The position numbers were made by a program, and so were the translations under genes. A stretch of DNA of 64,000 nt from contig JACJID010000004.1 of assembly GCA_014138725.1 (NCBI GenBank), positions 310,001 to 374,000 of the forward strand. The letters are read 5' to 3'. This document shows, piece by piece, positions 8,079 through 18,226 of the stretch. This stretch comes from Kutzneria viridogrisea. GTDB taxonomy: Bacteria; Actinomycetota; Actinomycetes; Mycobacteriales; Pseudonocardiaceae. The notes under the pieces are model-generated. The model did no database searches and was not told the DNA's origin. It saw nothing but the letters and a program-made list of their open reading frames with translations. Numbering within the stretch: position 1 is the first letter of the stretch; every line of letters starts with the position of its first letter.

Positions 8079-9179
8079 TCAGCCGACGGCCTGGCGCAGC
8101 GCCATCGCCACCGCCCCGTCCTGCGCGGCCACCCGCCGCACGTGACCGGCCCGCTCCACCCCGGGCAGGCCATCGCCCACCACCACCGCCATGTCGGCGT
8201 GCCCCAACAGGTCCTGGTCGTTGAGGTCGTTGCCGAAGACCACCAGCGGATCGGCCGGCCCGCCCAGCAGCGCGGCCAGGCCGGTGGCCTTGCTGACCCC
8301 GACCGGCGTCACCTCGATCACCCCGTCGGTGTGCGGGCACAGCTCCGTGCCCGGCCCGGCGAGCTCGCGCAGCCGCGCCGCGCCCCACGGCGGTTCCGGG
8401 GCGTCCACGACCAGTTTCACCACCCCGGCCAGTTCCGGCTCGGCGGGCAGCGCGCAGCGGTCCGGGTAGTCCATCCAGGCGAAACCCGCGCCGCTGACCG
8501 CGAACCGGTCCCCGTACTCCAGGTAGAACGGCGTGCCCTCGGCGGTCAGCTCGCCGACCACGCGGTGCAGCCGCTGTGGTGGCAGCTGCGCGAACCGGGT
8601 CAGGCGGTCCTCGTGGGCGTGCAGGGAACCGTTGCAGCACAACAGGTCCACGCGCTCAGCCAAGGGCCCGAGCAGGGTGCGCACCCCGCGCGGGGCCCGC
8701 GAGGTCGCCACCACCACGCGCACGTCCTCGCGCTCCACCAGCTCGGTCAGCACCGCGGTCACCCGCGGCCCGGGCCGGTCCCCGTCGAACACGGTGGTGC
8801 CGTCCAGGTCCACCGCCAGCACCACCCGCTGCCCCGACTGACGGCCGGTCAGCTCGGCCCGCCGCCGTAGCAGGCCGCGTGCCCTCAACTCGGGCACCAG
8901 CGCGCCGAGTTGCTCGCCCAGCGCGATGCCGTCCTGCTCGCAGGCGTCGTCGATCCACGCGACCTCGGCGACGGCCCCGGTCGGCGCGGCCACCCCGTCG
9001 GCCACGGCCAGGCAGGCGCCCAGCCCGTGCATCGGCCGCCAGGAGCGCAGCAACAGCCCCGTCTCGCTGGCCAGGTCCCGAGCCAGCGGTACGCCGAACT
9101 CGCTGGCCCCGTGCCTGCGCACGGCCAACAACAGGCCACCGCGCAGGACCACCGCTGCCGCCGTGTCGACGGTGTCCAT
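8079..9179 (-). CDS. Degenerate Nudix-like domain fused to a Cof-type HAD hydrolase
   Basis: Residues 1-112 look like a Nudix fold (AAAVVLRGGLLLAVRRHG, FGVP, DLASETGLLL, then CLAVAD and AEVAWIDD). The metal-binding Nudix box that should follow FGVP is absent: FGVP runs straight into LARDLASETG, as if about 14 residues had been deleted in frame. Residues 117-366 are a haloacid-dehalogenase IIB (Cof-like) phosphatase with motif I VDLDGTTVFDG, the motif II Ser-Arg (VVATSR), the Lys in VSKATGLAALL and motif IV GNDLNDQDLL. The HAD half should be an active Mg-dependent phosphatase on a sugar phosphate or similar, while the first half probably acts in binding only. ATG at 9179. It is not obviously in an operon. 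Confidence 0.84.
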   Translation of the reverse strand: MDTVDTAAAVVLRGGLLLAVRRHGASEFGVPLARDLASETGLLLRSWRPMHGLGACLAVADGVAAPTGAVAEVAWIDDACEQDGIALGEQLGALVPELRARGLLRRRAELTGRQSGQRVVLAVDLDGTTVFDGDRPGPRVTAVLTELVEREDVRVVVATSRAPRGVRTLLGPLAERVDLLCCNGSLHAHEDRLTRFAQLPPQRLHRVVGELTAEGTPFYLEYGDRFAVSGAGFAWMDYPDRCALPAEPELAGVVKLVVDAPEPPWGAARLRELAGPGTELCPHTDGVIEVTPVGVSKATGLAALLGGPADPLVVFGNDLNDQDLLGHADMAVVVGDGLPGVERAGHVRRVAAQDGAVAMALRQAVG

Positions 9180-9278
9180 CCATCCCCCTGGGGCCTCGTC
9201 CCAGGTGTCACGATAACAATGCGTCCACCAACCGATAACCCACCGTTAAGGCGGTGCGAGGTGATCCCCGCCACCAGG

Positions 9279-9352
9279 GCGGGACTCGAACGCCCCAGAG
9301 CGGGACTCGCGGGTTGCCCGGCGTGTCCCGCTCTGGGGGTGGTGAGTCCCGC
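9279..9352. repeat. Nested GCGGGACTC inverted repeats ending the valine operon
   Basis: An outer pair, GCGGGACTC (9279-9287) and GAGTCCCGC (9344-9352), encloses a perfect 14-base inner pair, CCCCAGAGCGGGAC (9293-9306) and GTCCCGCTCTGGGG (9325-9338). The element touches the stop codon of the leftward enoyl-CoA hydratase gene, so it probably terminates the valine operon. The repeated GCGGGACT unit suggests a dispersed intergenic repeat. Confidence 0.7.
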
Positions 9353-10129
9353 TCAGGAGTGGTTGAACTCCGGCGGGCGCTTGTCGATGAAGGCCGCCAT
9401 GCCCTCCTTCTGGTCGGCCGTGGCGAAGGTGGCGTGGAAGATCCTGCGCTCGAAGCGGATGCCCTCGGCCAGGGTCGTCTCGAACGAGCGGTTCACGCTC
9501 TCCTTGGCCATCATCGCGATCGGCAGGGACATGCCCGCGATCGTCGCCGCGACCTTGTGCGCCTCGGTCAGCAGTTCGGCCGCGGGCACGACCCGGGACA
9601 CCAGCCCGGCCCGCTCCGCCTCCTCGGCACCGATCAGGCGACCGGTCAGCACCATCTCCATCGCCTTGGCCTTGCCAACGGCCCTGGTCAGCCGCTGCGA
9701 GCCGCCGATGCCCGGGATGACCCCCAGCTTGATCTCGGGCTGGCCGAACTTGGCCGTGTCGGCGGCCAGCAGCACGTCACAGAGCATGGCCAGCTCGCAG
9801 CCGCCGCCCAGCGCGTAGCCCGCGACCGCGGCGATCGTGGGCTTGCGCGCCTGGGCCAGCTGGTCCCAGGCGGCGAACAGGTCGCCCGCGAAGGTGTCGG
9901 CGTAGGTCTGCGGCTGCATCTCCTTGATGTCGGCCCCGGCCGCGAAGGCCTTCTCCGAGCCGGTGATCAGGATCGCGCCGATGCCCGGGTCCCGCTCGTA
10001 GCCGGTGACCGCGTCCAGCACCTCGGTCATCAGCTGGGTGTTGAGCGCGTTGAGGGCCTCGGGCCGGTGCAGGGTGATCACCCCGACCCGGTCCACCTGC
10101 TCGGTGCGGATGGTCGTGTACTCGGTCAT
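9353..10129 (-). CDS. Enoyl-CoA hydratase (short-chain)
   Basis: This 258-residue crotonase-family enzyme hydrates 2-enoyl-CoA. The oxyanion-hole region [12 protein letters not shown] and both catalytic glutamates ([10 protein letters not shown] and FGQPEIKLG, followed by PGIGGSQRL) are present, so it should be a true hydratase. It is the last gene of the valine operon. Its start ATG shares ATGA with the stop of mmsB, giving a 4-base overlap (10126-10129). In valine breakdown the step needed is methacrylyl-CoA to 3-hydroxyisobutyryl-CoA, immediately before the HIBYL-CoA hydrolase encoded two genes upstream. A general fatty-acid role cannot be excluded from sequence alone. Confidence 0.92.
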   Translation of the reverse strand: MTEYTTIRTEQVDRVGVITLHRPEALNALNTQLMTEVLDAVTGYERDPGIGAILITGSEKAFAAGADIKEMQPQTYADTFAGDLFAAWDQLAQARKPTIAAVAGYALGGGCELAMLCDVLLAADTAKFGQPEIKLGVIPGIGGSQRLTRAVGKAKAMEMVLTGRLIGAEEAERAGLVSRVVPAAELLTEAHKVAATIAGMSLPIAMMAKESVNRSFETTLAEGIRFERRIFHATFATADQKEGMAAFIDKRPPEFNHS

Positions 10130-10980
10130 GCGCTGCGCTCCCTGATCGCGGTGACGATGGCGGAGAAGTCCTGGCCCCCGCCACCCTGTTCGGCGAAGCG
10201 GCGGTAGACCTGCTCGGCGAGGCTACCGAGTTCGGCGTCCACCCCGGCGGAACGCGCCGCCGAGGCCGCCAGCCCCAGGTCCTTGAGCATCAGCGCGGTG
10301 GCGAAGCCGGGCCGGTACTCGTTGTTGGCGGGACTGGTCGGCACCGGGCCGGGCACCGGGCAGTTCGTGGTCAGCGCCCAGCACTGGCCCGAGGCGGTGG
10401 AGGCCACCTCGTAGAGCGCCTGCTCGCTCAGCCCCAGCTTCTCCGCGAGCACGAAGGCCTCGCTCACCGCGATCATCGACACGCCGAGGATCATGTTGTT
10501 GCAGATCTTCGCGGCCTGCCCGGCGCCCGGATGTCCACAGTGGACGACCTTGCGCCCCATGGCGGACAGCACCGGCTCCGCCAGCGCGAAGTCCTCCTCC
10601 CGCGCGCCGACCATGAAGGTCAGCGTGGCGGCGGTGGCGCCGACCACCCCGCCGGAGACCGGGGCGTCGGCCGCGCGGTGGCCCGCCCGGACCGCGGCCT
10701 GGTGCGCGGCCCGCGCGTCGGTCACGTCGATGGTCGAGCAGTCGACGAACAGGGTGCCGGGTTTGGCGTGTGCCAGCACGGACTCGTAGCAGTCCAGCAC
10801 GTGCCTGCCGCTGGGCAGCATGGTGATCACGACCTCGGCATCGCGCACGGCCTGCACCGGGTCGGTCGCGGTGCCCAGTCCGGGCACCACGTCGTAGCCG
10901 GTGACCTCGTGGCCCGCCGCGGCCAGGTTGGCGGCCATCGGGCCACCCATGTTGCCCAGCCCCAGGAATCCGATCCTCAC
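10126..10980 (-). CDS. mmsB: 3-hydroxyisobutyrate dehydrogenase
   Basis: This enzyme oxidises 3-hydroxyisobutyrate to methylmalonate semialdehyde with NAD. The N-terminal Rossmann motif [20 protein letters not shown] begins five residues from the start. The beta-hydroxyacid dehydrogenase signatures [11 protein letters not shown] and [15 protein letters not shown] follow, the latter carrying the catalytic Lys. Length (284 residues) is normal for the family. The GTG at 10980 is chosen because the Rossmann strand must begin there; its GTGA overlaps the stop of the HIBYL-CoA hydrolase gene. The longer upstream reading adds sequence unrelated to the family. It sits fourth in the operon, between the hydrolase that makes its substrate and the hydratase gene. 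Confidence 0.93.
   Translation of the reverse strand: MRIGFLGLGNMGGPMAANLAAAGHEVTGYDVVPGLGTATDPVQAVRDAEVVITMLPSGRHVLDCYESVLAHAKPGTLFVDCSTIDVTDARAAHQAAVRAGHRAADAPVSGGVVGATAATLTFMVGAREEDFALAEPVLSAMGRKVVHCGHPGAGQAAKICNNMILGVSMIAVSEAFVLAEKLGLSEQALYEVASTASGQCWALTTNCPVPGPVPTSPANNEYRPGFATALMLKDLGLAASAARSAGVDAELGSLAEQVYRRFAEQGGGGQDFSAIVTAIRERSA
10534..10544 (+). repeat. TCCACAGTGGA motif copy inside mmsB
   Basis: This is an exact copy of an 11-base near-palindrome found five times in the window. On the coding strand it forces the uncommon codons TGT, GGA and CAT in a row within mmsB (His-Cys-Gly-His). Confidence 0.6.
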
Positions 10981-12017
10981 CGCTGCTCCCCCAGTCCCAG
11001 TTCGGCCGCCCCCAGCACGGCGAAGTACCGGTCCACGTCGGTGACCTGCTCCAGGGTCGACGGGGCCCACTTCGGGTCACGGTCCTTGTCCACGACCTGC
11101 GCCCGGATGCCCTCGACCAGGTCGGCGGAGTCCAGGCAGGCGGTGGACACCCGGTACTCCTGGTCGAGCACCGCCCCGAGGCCGGGCAGCGCCCTGGCCT
11201 GGCGCAGCGACCGCAGGGTGACCTTCAGCGCCGTGGGCGACTTGCCGCTGATCGACTCGGCGGCCTCCTTCGCCGCGGGCTCACCCAGCTCGTGCAACCG
11301 GCTCAGGATCTCCTCGACCGTGTCGGCCGAGTAGCAGGCGTCGATCCACTCGCGCTGCTCGGCCAGCTCACTGGCGGGCGCGTCCACCGCGTGCTCGGCC
11401 ACGGCCTGCTCGGGTCCCTTGAGCGCCAAGGACTCCAGGAAGGCGGGCAGCCGCCCGCTGGGTACGAAGTGGTCGGCGAGTCCACAGTGGATCGCATCGG
11501 CACCGGTGGCCACGCTCGCGGTCAGCCCCAGGTGCGTGCCCAGTTCGCCCGGGGCACGCGAGAGCAGGTAGGTGCCGCCCACGTCGGGCACGAAGCCGAT
11601 GCCCACCTCGGGCATGGCCAGCTTGGTCCGCTCGGTGACCACGCGCACCGAGCCGTGCGCCGACACGCCGACCCCGCCGCCCATCACGATCCCGTCCATG
11701 ATCGCGACGTAGGGCTTGGCGTAGTTCGCGATGTGGTGGTTGAGCAGGTACTCGTCCCGCCAGAACGCCAGCGAGGCCCGGTTCCCGGACACGGAGTCGG
11801 CGTGGATGGACCGGATGTCCCCGCCCGCGCACAGCCCGCGCTCGCCCACGCCGGTGATCAGCACGGCGCGCACCTCGTCCTCGGCCGCCCACTCCCCCAG
11901 CGCCACGTCGATCTGCTGCACCATGGCGTGGGTCAGCGCGTTGATGGCCTTCGGCCGGTTCAGCACGATCCGGCCCAGCCCGCTGTCCCTGCGCAGCAAC
12001 ACGTCCTCGGTGTCCAT
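10977..12017 (-). CDS. 3-hydroxyisobutyryl-CoA hydrolase
   Basis: This 346-residue crotonase-superfamily thioesterase hydrolyses 3-hydroxyisobutyryl-CoA in valine catabolism. Features are the start MDTEDVLLRRDSGLGRIVLN, the CoA pocket LCAGGDIRSIH, the signature MDGIVMGGGVGVSAHG and MPEVGIGFVPDVGGTYLLSR. The Glu of PEVGIGF and the downstream Asp (FVPDVGG) are the catalytic pair in HIBCH enzymes. The C-terminal extension beyond residue 260 (SPTALKVTLRSLRQA) is also HIBCH-specific and separates it from plain enoyl-CoA hydratases. The ATG at 12017 overlaps the upstream dehydrogenase stop by one base (TGATG), and the gene ends with a GTGA overlap into mmsB, so translation is probably coupled. Confidence 0.92.
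   Translation of the reverse strand: MDTEDVLLRRDSGLGRIVLNRPKAINALTHAMVQQIDVALGEWAAEDEVRAVLITGVGERGLCAGGDIRSIHADSVSGNRASLAFWRDEYLLNHHIANYAKPYVAIMDGIVMGGGVGVSAHGSVRVVTERTKLAMPEVGIGFVPDVGGTYLLSRAPGELGTHLGLTASVATGADAIHCGLADHFVPSGRLPAFLESLALKGPEQAVAEHAVDAPASELAEQREWIDACYSADTVEEILSRLHELGEPAAKEAAESISGKSPTALKVTLRSLRQARALPGLGAVLDQEYRVSTACLDSADLVEGIRAQVVDKDRDPKWAPSTLEQVTDVDRYFAVLGAAELGLGEQR
11481..11491 (+). repeat. TCCACAGTGGA motif copy inside the HIBYL-CoA hydrolase gene
   Basis: This is an exact copy. On the coding strand it forces TGT and GGA (Cys-Gly) where TGC and GGC are the usual codons in this genome. Confidence 0.6.
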
Positions 12018-13161
12018 CACGCCGCTCCCGTCAACCCGCGTGACACGATCACGCGCATGATCTCGTTGGTGCCCTCGAGGATCTGGTGCACCCGCAGGTC
12101 CCGCACCAGCTTCTCGATGCCGTACTCGGCCAGGTAACCGTAACCGCCGTGCAGTTGCAGCGCCCGGTTGGCCACCGCGAACCCGGTGTCGGTGGCGAAC
12201 CGCTTGGCCATGGCGCACAATTCCACCGCGCGCGGGTCCCCGGAGTCCAGGGCCGTTGCCGCCCGCCACAACAGGGTCCTGGCCGCCTCCAGCTCGGTGT
12301 CCATGTCCGCCAACTGGAACCTCAGGGCCTGCGAGCGGATCAGGTTGGTGCCGAAGGCCTTGCGGGTCTCCAGGTAGGCGATCGCCTGGCGCAGTGCGGC
12401 CTGGCCGCCGCCCAGGGAGCAGGCCCCGATGTTGAGCCGCCCGCCGTTGAGCCCGCGCATGGCGATCTTGAACCCGTCGCCCTCCGCGCCCAGCCGGTTG
12501 GCCACCGGGACCCGGACGCCATCGAAGATCACCTGCCGGGTGGGCTGGGCGTTCCAGCCCATCTTCTTCTCGTTGGGGCCGAAGGACAATCCCGGCGAGC
12601 CCTTCTCCACGACGAGCGCCGAGACGCCGCGCGCCCCGTTGCCCGAGGTGCGCACCATGACCACGTACACCTCGGAGGTACCCGCCCCGGAGATGAACTG
12701 CTTGACCCCGTCGACCACGTAGTGGTCCCCGTCACGCACCGCCCGGGTGCGCAGAGCGGCGGCGTCCGAACCGGCCTCGGGCTCGGTCAGGCAGTAACTG
12801 CCCAGGGACTGCATGGAGCACAGGTTGGGCACCCAGCGGGCGCGCTGCGCGTCGTTGCCGAAGGTGTCGACCATCCAGGCGACCATGTTGTGGATGGACA
12901 GGTAGCCCGCGATGGACGGGCAGCCCGTGGCCAGCGCCTCGAAGATCAGCGCGGCGTCCATCCTGGACAGTCCACTGCCGCCGAGGTCCTCGCGCACGTA
13001 GACCCCGCCCATGCCCAGTTCGGCGGCCTTGCGCAGCACGTCGACCGGGAAGTGCTTGTCCTGGTCCCACTGCACGGCGTTGGGCGCCAAGTGCTCCTGG
13101 GCGAACTCCGCGGCGGTGGCCGCGATGGCCCGTTGGTCCTCGCTGAGGGTGAACACCGGGC

Positions 13162-13165
<4 letters not shown>
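12017..13165 (-). CDS. Acyl-CoA dehydrogenase, probable isobutyryl-CoA dehydrogenase
   Basis: This FAD enzyme oxidises an acyl-CoA to the 2-enoyl-CoA; in this operon the expected reaction is isobutyryl-CoA to methacrylyl-CoA. Its 382 residues contain the family signatures YCLTEPEAGSDAAALRT (flavin and substrate binding), QLHGGYGYLAEYGIEKLVRD and the terminal ILEGTNEIMRVIVSR. The likely catalytic Glu is in the LAEYGIEKL/EGTNEI region, but assigning it needs an alignment. The GTG at 13165 overlaps the stop of mmsA by GTGA. The start SPVFTLSEDQRAIA is typical of short-chain acyl-CoA dehydrogenases. Electrons would go to ETF, which is not encoded here. Confidence 0.92.
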
Positions 13166-14667
<1,502 letters not shown>

Positions 14668-14802
14668 GCGTGTCTTCTCCATCCTCGTGGACAACACGTG
14701 ACGGCCACGGCCGGTGTCTGACTCCCGGGGCTGCACCCGGTCACAGTGGCGGGACCGCGCTGGACTCGCACCAGCTTCCCTGCACCGCGGCTCGATTTCG
14801 GA

Positions 14803-14829
14803 CCATAGAGTAGGACGTCCGACTATGTC
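14803..14829. promoter_or_regulatory. Palindromic operator candidate between mmsA and nrdA
   Basis: AGTAGGACGTCCGACT (14809-14824) is palindromic except for one mismatched pair, and flanking CATAG/CTATG extends the symmetry. It lies in the divergent control region, about 140 bases before mmsA and just before the nrd riboswitch. TAGAGT at 14806-14811 could be a rightward -10. Which operon it serves is unknown. Confidence 0.45.
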
Positions 14830-14931
14830 GATGCCGACCGTCGGAACCCTGAGGAGATCCCGGTCACCCCGCGCCGACACACCGCCATCTTGGGTTGCGC
14901 ACGAGAGCCCACCCCTACATGTAGTATCTGC

Positions 14932-15119
14932 CGCGTCGATGGTTCGCCGGGCGCTCAACCCGGCGAGGCAAGAGGGAACCCGGTGCGAATCCGGGACTGC
15001 CCCGCAGCGGTGAGTGGGAACGACCGCCGTCAGACAGCACTGGGCGTGAGCCTGGGAAGCGACGGCCAGTAGGTCCGGGTACGCCCGGCCGCCCACGAGT
15101 CCGAAGACCTGCCATCGGT
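14932..15119 (+). promoter_or_regulatory. Cobalamin (B12) riboswitch upstream of nrdAB
   Basis: The conserved core is recognisable: GAGGGAACCCGGTGCGAATC, then GGGACTGCCCCGCAGCGGTGA (14972-15013), the downstream TGGGAAGCGACGGCC, and the closing B12-box region GAGTCCGAAGACCTGCC. The outer P1 stem can form from CGATGG near 14937 and CCATCG at 15112-15117. Adenosylcobalamin-binding RNAs of this class usually switch gene expression off. In streptomycetes a B12 riboswitch represses the oxygen-dependent class I nrdAB operon when the B12-dependent class II enzyme can work, and this layout matches. Confidence 0.95.
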
Positions 15120-15140
15120 GTGCGCGCCACCGGCGCGCAC
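15120..15140 (+). terminator. GC hairpin immediately after the riboswitch
   Basis: GTGCGCGCC and GGCGCGCAC form a perfect 9-base stem with an ACC loop, starting right after the riboswitch P1 arm. It has no T-run. It is a candidate expression platform: a terminator or pause hairpin formed when ligand is bound. The remaining leader (15141-15367) contains no gene. Confidence 0.55.
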
Positions 15141-15367
15141 GTCCGGTGTCCCGAGGGAGGGCAGCGTGCACAGGTCGCGGCCGCGCCGCGCACTGACGCC
15201 GCACCCGCTGGAGACCGGGCCTTTGGTCGGATCGAGCGAGGAGACCGGCGTGACCCAGTTACCACCCACGGGCTGAGCCCGGCTCCCCGCACTCCCCCAC
15301 TTCACCGGTGGCCGCCGTCCTGGCCACCGGGCGTACACACCTGCCCTGAACAACCTGGAGCTCCCTC

Positions 15368-18226
15368 ATGTCCGTGCAGTCCGAGGCGGGCGGCCGACTG
15401 GCCGCCGCCGGCGACACACCCTCGACGGTGCACGTCATCCGCCGCAACGGCGACGTGTCCGCCTTCGACCCCGCCAAGATCTCCACCGCGCTGGCCAAGG
15501 CCTGGCTCGCCGTGGAGGGCGCCGAGGCGGGCGCCTCCTCCCGGGTCCGCGAGGTGGTCGCCGAGCTGACCGGCCAGGTCGAGCTGGCACTGATGCGCCA
15601 CGCCGGGCCCGAGCGCCCGCTGCACATCGAGCAGATCCAGGACCAGGTGGAGCTGGCACTGATGCGCGACGGGCACCACAAGGTGGCCCGCGCCTACGTG
15701 CTGTACCGCGAGGAGCACGCCAAGGCCCGCGAGGTGGAGCCGCAGGCGGCGCCGAGCCGCCCGGCGATCTCGGTGCGCCGGCCGGACGGCACGGTCGAGC
15801 CGCTGGACGCCGACCGCCTGGAGCTGGTGATCACCGAGGCCTGCGCCGGACTGGAGGCGGTCTCGGCAGCGGCCGTGCTGACCGAGACCCGGCGCAACCT
15901 CTACGACGGCATCACCGCCGAGGAGCTGACCCTCGCCCCGGTGATGGCCGCGCGCACGATGGTCGAGAACGACCCGAACTACTCGCTGGTCAGCGCCCGG
16001 CTGCTGCTGGACAAGGCGCGGGCCGAGGCGCTGAGCTACCTCGCCGGCCAGGCGCGCACCGCCAGCCACGCGGAGATGACCGGGCTGTACCCGGGCTACT
16101 TCGCCGAATTCGTGGCCAAGGGCATCGAACTGGGCCAGCTGGAGCCCGAGCTGGGCACCTTCGACCTGGCCCGGCTGGGCGCCGCCCTGCTACCCGACGG
16201 GGACCTGCGGTTCCAGTTCCTGGGCCTGCAAACCCTGTACGACCGCTACCTGCTGCACCACGCGGGCACCCGCTACGAGCTGCCGCAGGCGTTCTTCATG
16301 CGGGTGGCCATGGGCCTGGCGCTGCGCGAGGACGACCGGGACGCTCGCGCGATCGAGTTCTACACCCTGTTGTCCAGCTTCGACTTCATGTGCTCCACGC
16401 CGACGCTGTTCAACTCGGGCACGACCCGCCCACAGCTGTCCTCCTGCTTCCTGACCACCGTGGACGACGACCTCACCAGCATCTTCCACGGCATCAGCAA
16501 CAACGCCCTGCTCTCGAAGTACGCGGGCGGGCTGGGCAACGACTGGACCCCGGTGCGCGGCATCGGCGCGCACATCAAGGGCACCAACGGGTCCTCGCAG
16601 GGGGTCGTGCCCTTCCTGAAGATCGCCAACGACACGGCGGTAGCAGTGAATCAGGGAGGAAAACGGAAGGGCGCGGTCTGCGCCTACCTGGAGACCTGGC
16701 ACGTGGACATCGAGGAGTTCCTCGATCTGCGCAAGAACACCGGTGACGACCGGCGGCGCACCCACGACATGAACACCGCGAACTGGGTGCCCGACGAGTT
16801 CCTGCGCCGGGTGCGGGCCGACGGCCAGTGGACCCTGTTCTCCCCCGACGAGGTGCCCGAGCTGCACGACAGCTACGGCAACGTCTTCGCGCAGCGCTAC
16901 CGCGAGTACGAGGCCGCCGCCGACCGCGGTGAGATCAAGGTGTACCGCAGGGTCAAGGCCAAGGACCTGTGGCGGCGCATGCTGACCATGCTGTTCGAGA
17001 CCGGCCACCCGTGGATCACCTTCAAGGACCCGTGCAACCTGCGTTCCCCGCAGCAGCACTCGGGTGTGGTGCACTCCTCCAACCTGTGCACCGAGATCAC
17101 CCTGAACACCACGGCATCGATTCTCGACTCTGCAAGCAAGTCTTCGGAAGATGAGGTCGCGGTCTGCAACCTGGGGTCGATCAACCTGGCCCAGCACGTC
17201 ACCCCGGAGGGCATCGACCACGCCCGCCTGGAGCGCACGGTCCGCACCGCGGTCCGCATGCTGGACAACGTGATCGACGTGAACTTCTACACGATCCCGG
17301 AGGCACGCCGGTCCAACCTGCGCCACCGCCCGGTGGGCATGGGCCTGATGGGCTTCCAGGACGCGCTCTACACCCTGCGCCTGCCGATGAGCTCGCAGGA
17401 GGCGGTGGAGTTCGCCGACCGCTGCATGGAGGAGATCAGCTACTACGCGATCTCGGCCTCCACCGACCTGGCCGAGCAGCGCGGCCGGTACGAGTCCTTC
17501 GAGGGTTCCCTGTGGAGCCAGGGCATTCTGCCGATCGACTCCATCCAGCTGCTGGCCGACGCCCGCGGCGCCGACCTTGAGATGGACCGTTCATCCACTT
17601 TGGACTGGGACAGCCTGCGCGAGCGCGTGCGCACCGTGGGCATGCGCAACTCCAACGTGATGGCCATCGCGCCCACCGCGACGATCGCCAACATCTGCGG
17701 GGTCGGCCAGTCCATCGAACCGCTCTACCGCAACCTGTACGTGAAGTCGAACATGTCCGGTGACTTCACCGTGGTCAACCCGGACCTGGTGCGCGACCTC
17801 AAGCGGCTGGGCCTGTGGGACGAGCTGATGATCAGCGACCTGAAGTACTACGACGGCAGCCTTGGCTCGATCAGCCGGGTGCCCGCCGAGCTCAAGGCGC
17901 TGTACGCCACCGCCTTCGAGGTGGACAGCTCCTGGCTGGTGGAGGCGGGCTCGCGCCGCCAGAAGTGGATCGACCAGGCCCAGTCGCTCAACCTCTACAT
18001 CGCGCAGCCCTCGGGCCGCAAGCTGGACGCGATCTACCAGCTGGCCTGGCTGCGCGGCCTGAAGACCACGTACTACCTGCGTTCGCAGAGCGCCACGCAC
18101 GTGGAGAAGTCCACCCTGCGCGGCACCGACGGCAAGCTCAACGCCGTCTCCCCGGTCGCGGTCCCCGCGCCCGAGGCCCCCGTTGCCTGCTCCATCACCG
18201 ACCCCGACTGCGAGGCCTGCCAGTGA
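15368..18226 (+). CDS. nrdA: Ribonucleoside-diphosphate reductase large subunit
   Basis: This is the catalytic subunit of class I ribonucleotide reductase, which makes deoxyribonucleotides from ribonucleoside diphosphates. Its 952 residues begin with two tandem ATP-cone domains (about 17-115, [18 protein letters not shown]; and about 135-235, [18 protein letters not shown]), the allosteric overall-activity sites. The reductase barrel follows, with [11 protein letters not shown], the first redox Cys in QLSSCFL, the active-site NLCTEI (thiyl Cys and Glu) and a C-terminal tail ending in a CEAC pair that shuttles electrons from thioredoxin. The ATG at 15368 has GGAG seven bases before it. A 4-base GTGA overlap couples it to nrdB. 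No nrdR or nrdS regulator gene is adjacent. Confidence 0.96.
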   Translation: MSVQSEAGGRLAAAGDTPSTVHVIRRNGDVSAFDPAKISTALAKAWLAVEGAEAGASSRVREVVAELTGQVELALMRHAGPERPLHIEQIQDQVELALMRDGHHKVARAYVLYREEHAKAREVEPQAAPSRPAISVRRPDGTVEPLDADRLELVITEACAGLEAVSAAAVLTETRRNLYDGITAEELTLAPVMAARTMVENDPNYSLVSARLLLDKARAEALSYLAGQARTASHAEMTGLYPGYFAEFVAKGIELGQLEPELGTFDLARLGAALLPDGDLRFQFLGLQTLYDRYLLHHAGTRYELPQAFFMRVAMGLALREDDRDARAIEFYTLLSSFDFMCSTPTLFNSGTTRPQLSSCFLTTVDDDLTSIFHGISNNALLSKYAGGLGNDWTPVRGIGAHIKGTNGSSQGVVPFLKIANDTAVAVNQGGKRKGAVCAYLETWHVDIEEFLDLRKNTGDDRRRTHDMNTANWVPDEFLRRVRADGQWTLFSPDEVPELHDSYGNVFAQRYREYEAAADRGEIKVYRRVKAKDLWRRMLTMLFETGHPWITFKDPCNLRSPQQHSGVVHSSNLCTEITLNTTASILDSASKSSEDEVAVCNLGSINLAQHVTPEGIDHARLERTVRTAVRMLDNVIDVNFYTIPEARRSNLRHRPVGMGLMGFQDALYTLRLPMSSQEAVEFADRCMEEISYYAISASTDLAEQRGRYESFEGSLWSQGILPIDSIQLLADARGADLEMDRSSTLDWDSLRERVRTVGMRNSNVMAIAPTATIANICGVGQSIEPLYRNLYVKSNMSGDFTVVNPDLVRDLKRLGLWDELMISDLKYYDGSLGSISRVPAELKALYATAFEVDSSWLVEAGSRRQKWIDQAQSLNLYIAQPSGRKLDAIYQLAWLRGLKTTYYLRSQSATHVEKSTLRGTDGKLNAVSPVAVPAPEAPVACSITDPDCEACQ
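17594..17604 (+). repeat. TCCACTTTGGA, variant of the TCCACAGTGGA motif
   Basis: It lies inside nrdA and is spelled with rare codons (TCA TCC ACT TTG) in a gene that otherwise uses GC-ending codons almost throughout. Confidence 0.4.

Noticed and set aside
9276-9310. Possible tRNA 3' end on the minus strand (CGTTCGAGTCCC resembles a T-loop)
   Set aside because: The flanking bases do not form a T-stem or acceptor stem, and the same GCGGGACT unit recurs as part of an inverted repeat.
14668-15204. Long N-terminal extension of mmsA across the intergenic region
   Set aside because: It would run antisense through the B12 riboswitch and promoters; the ALDH family starts near MRELTHFVGG.
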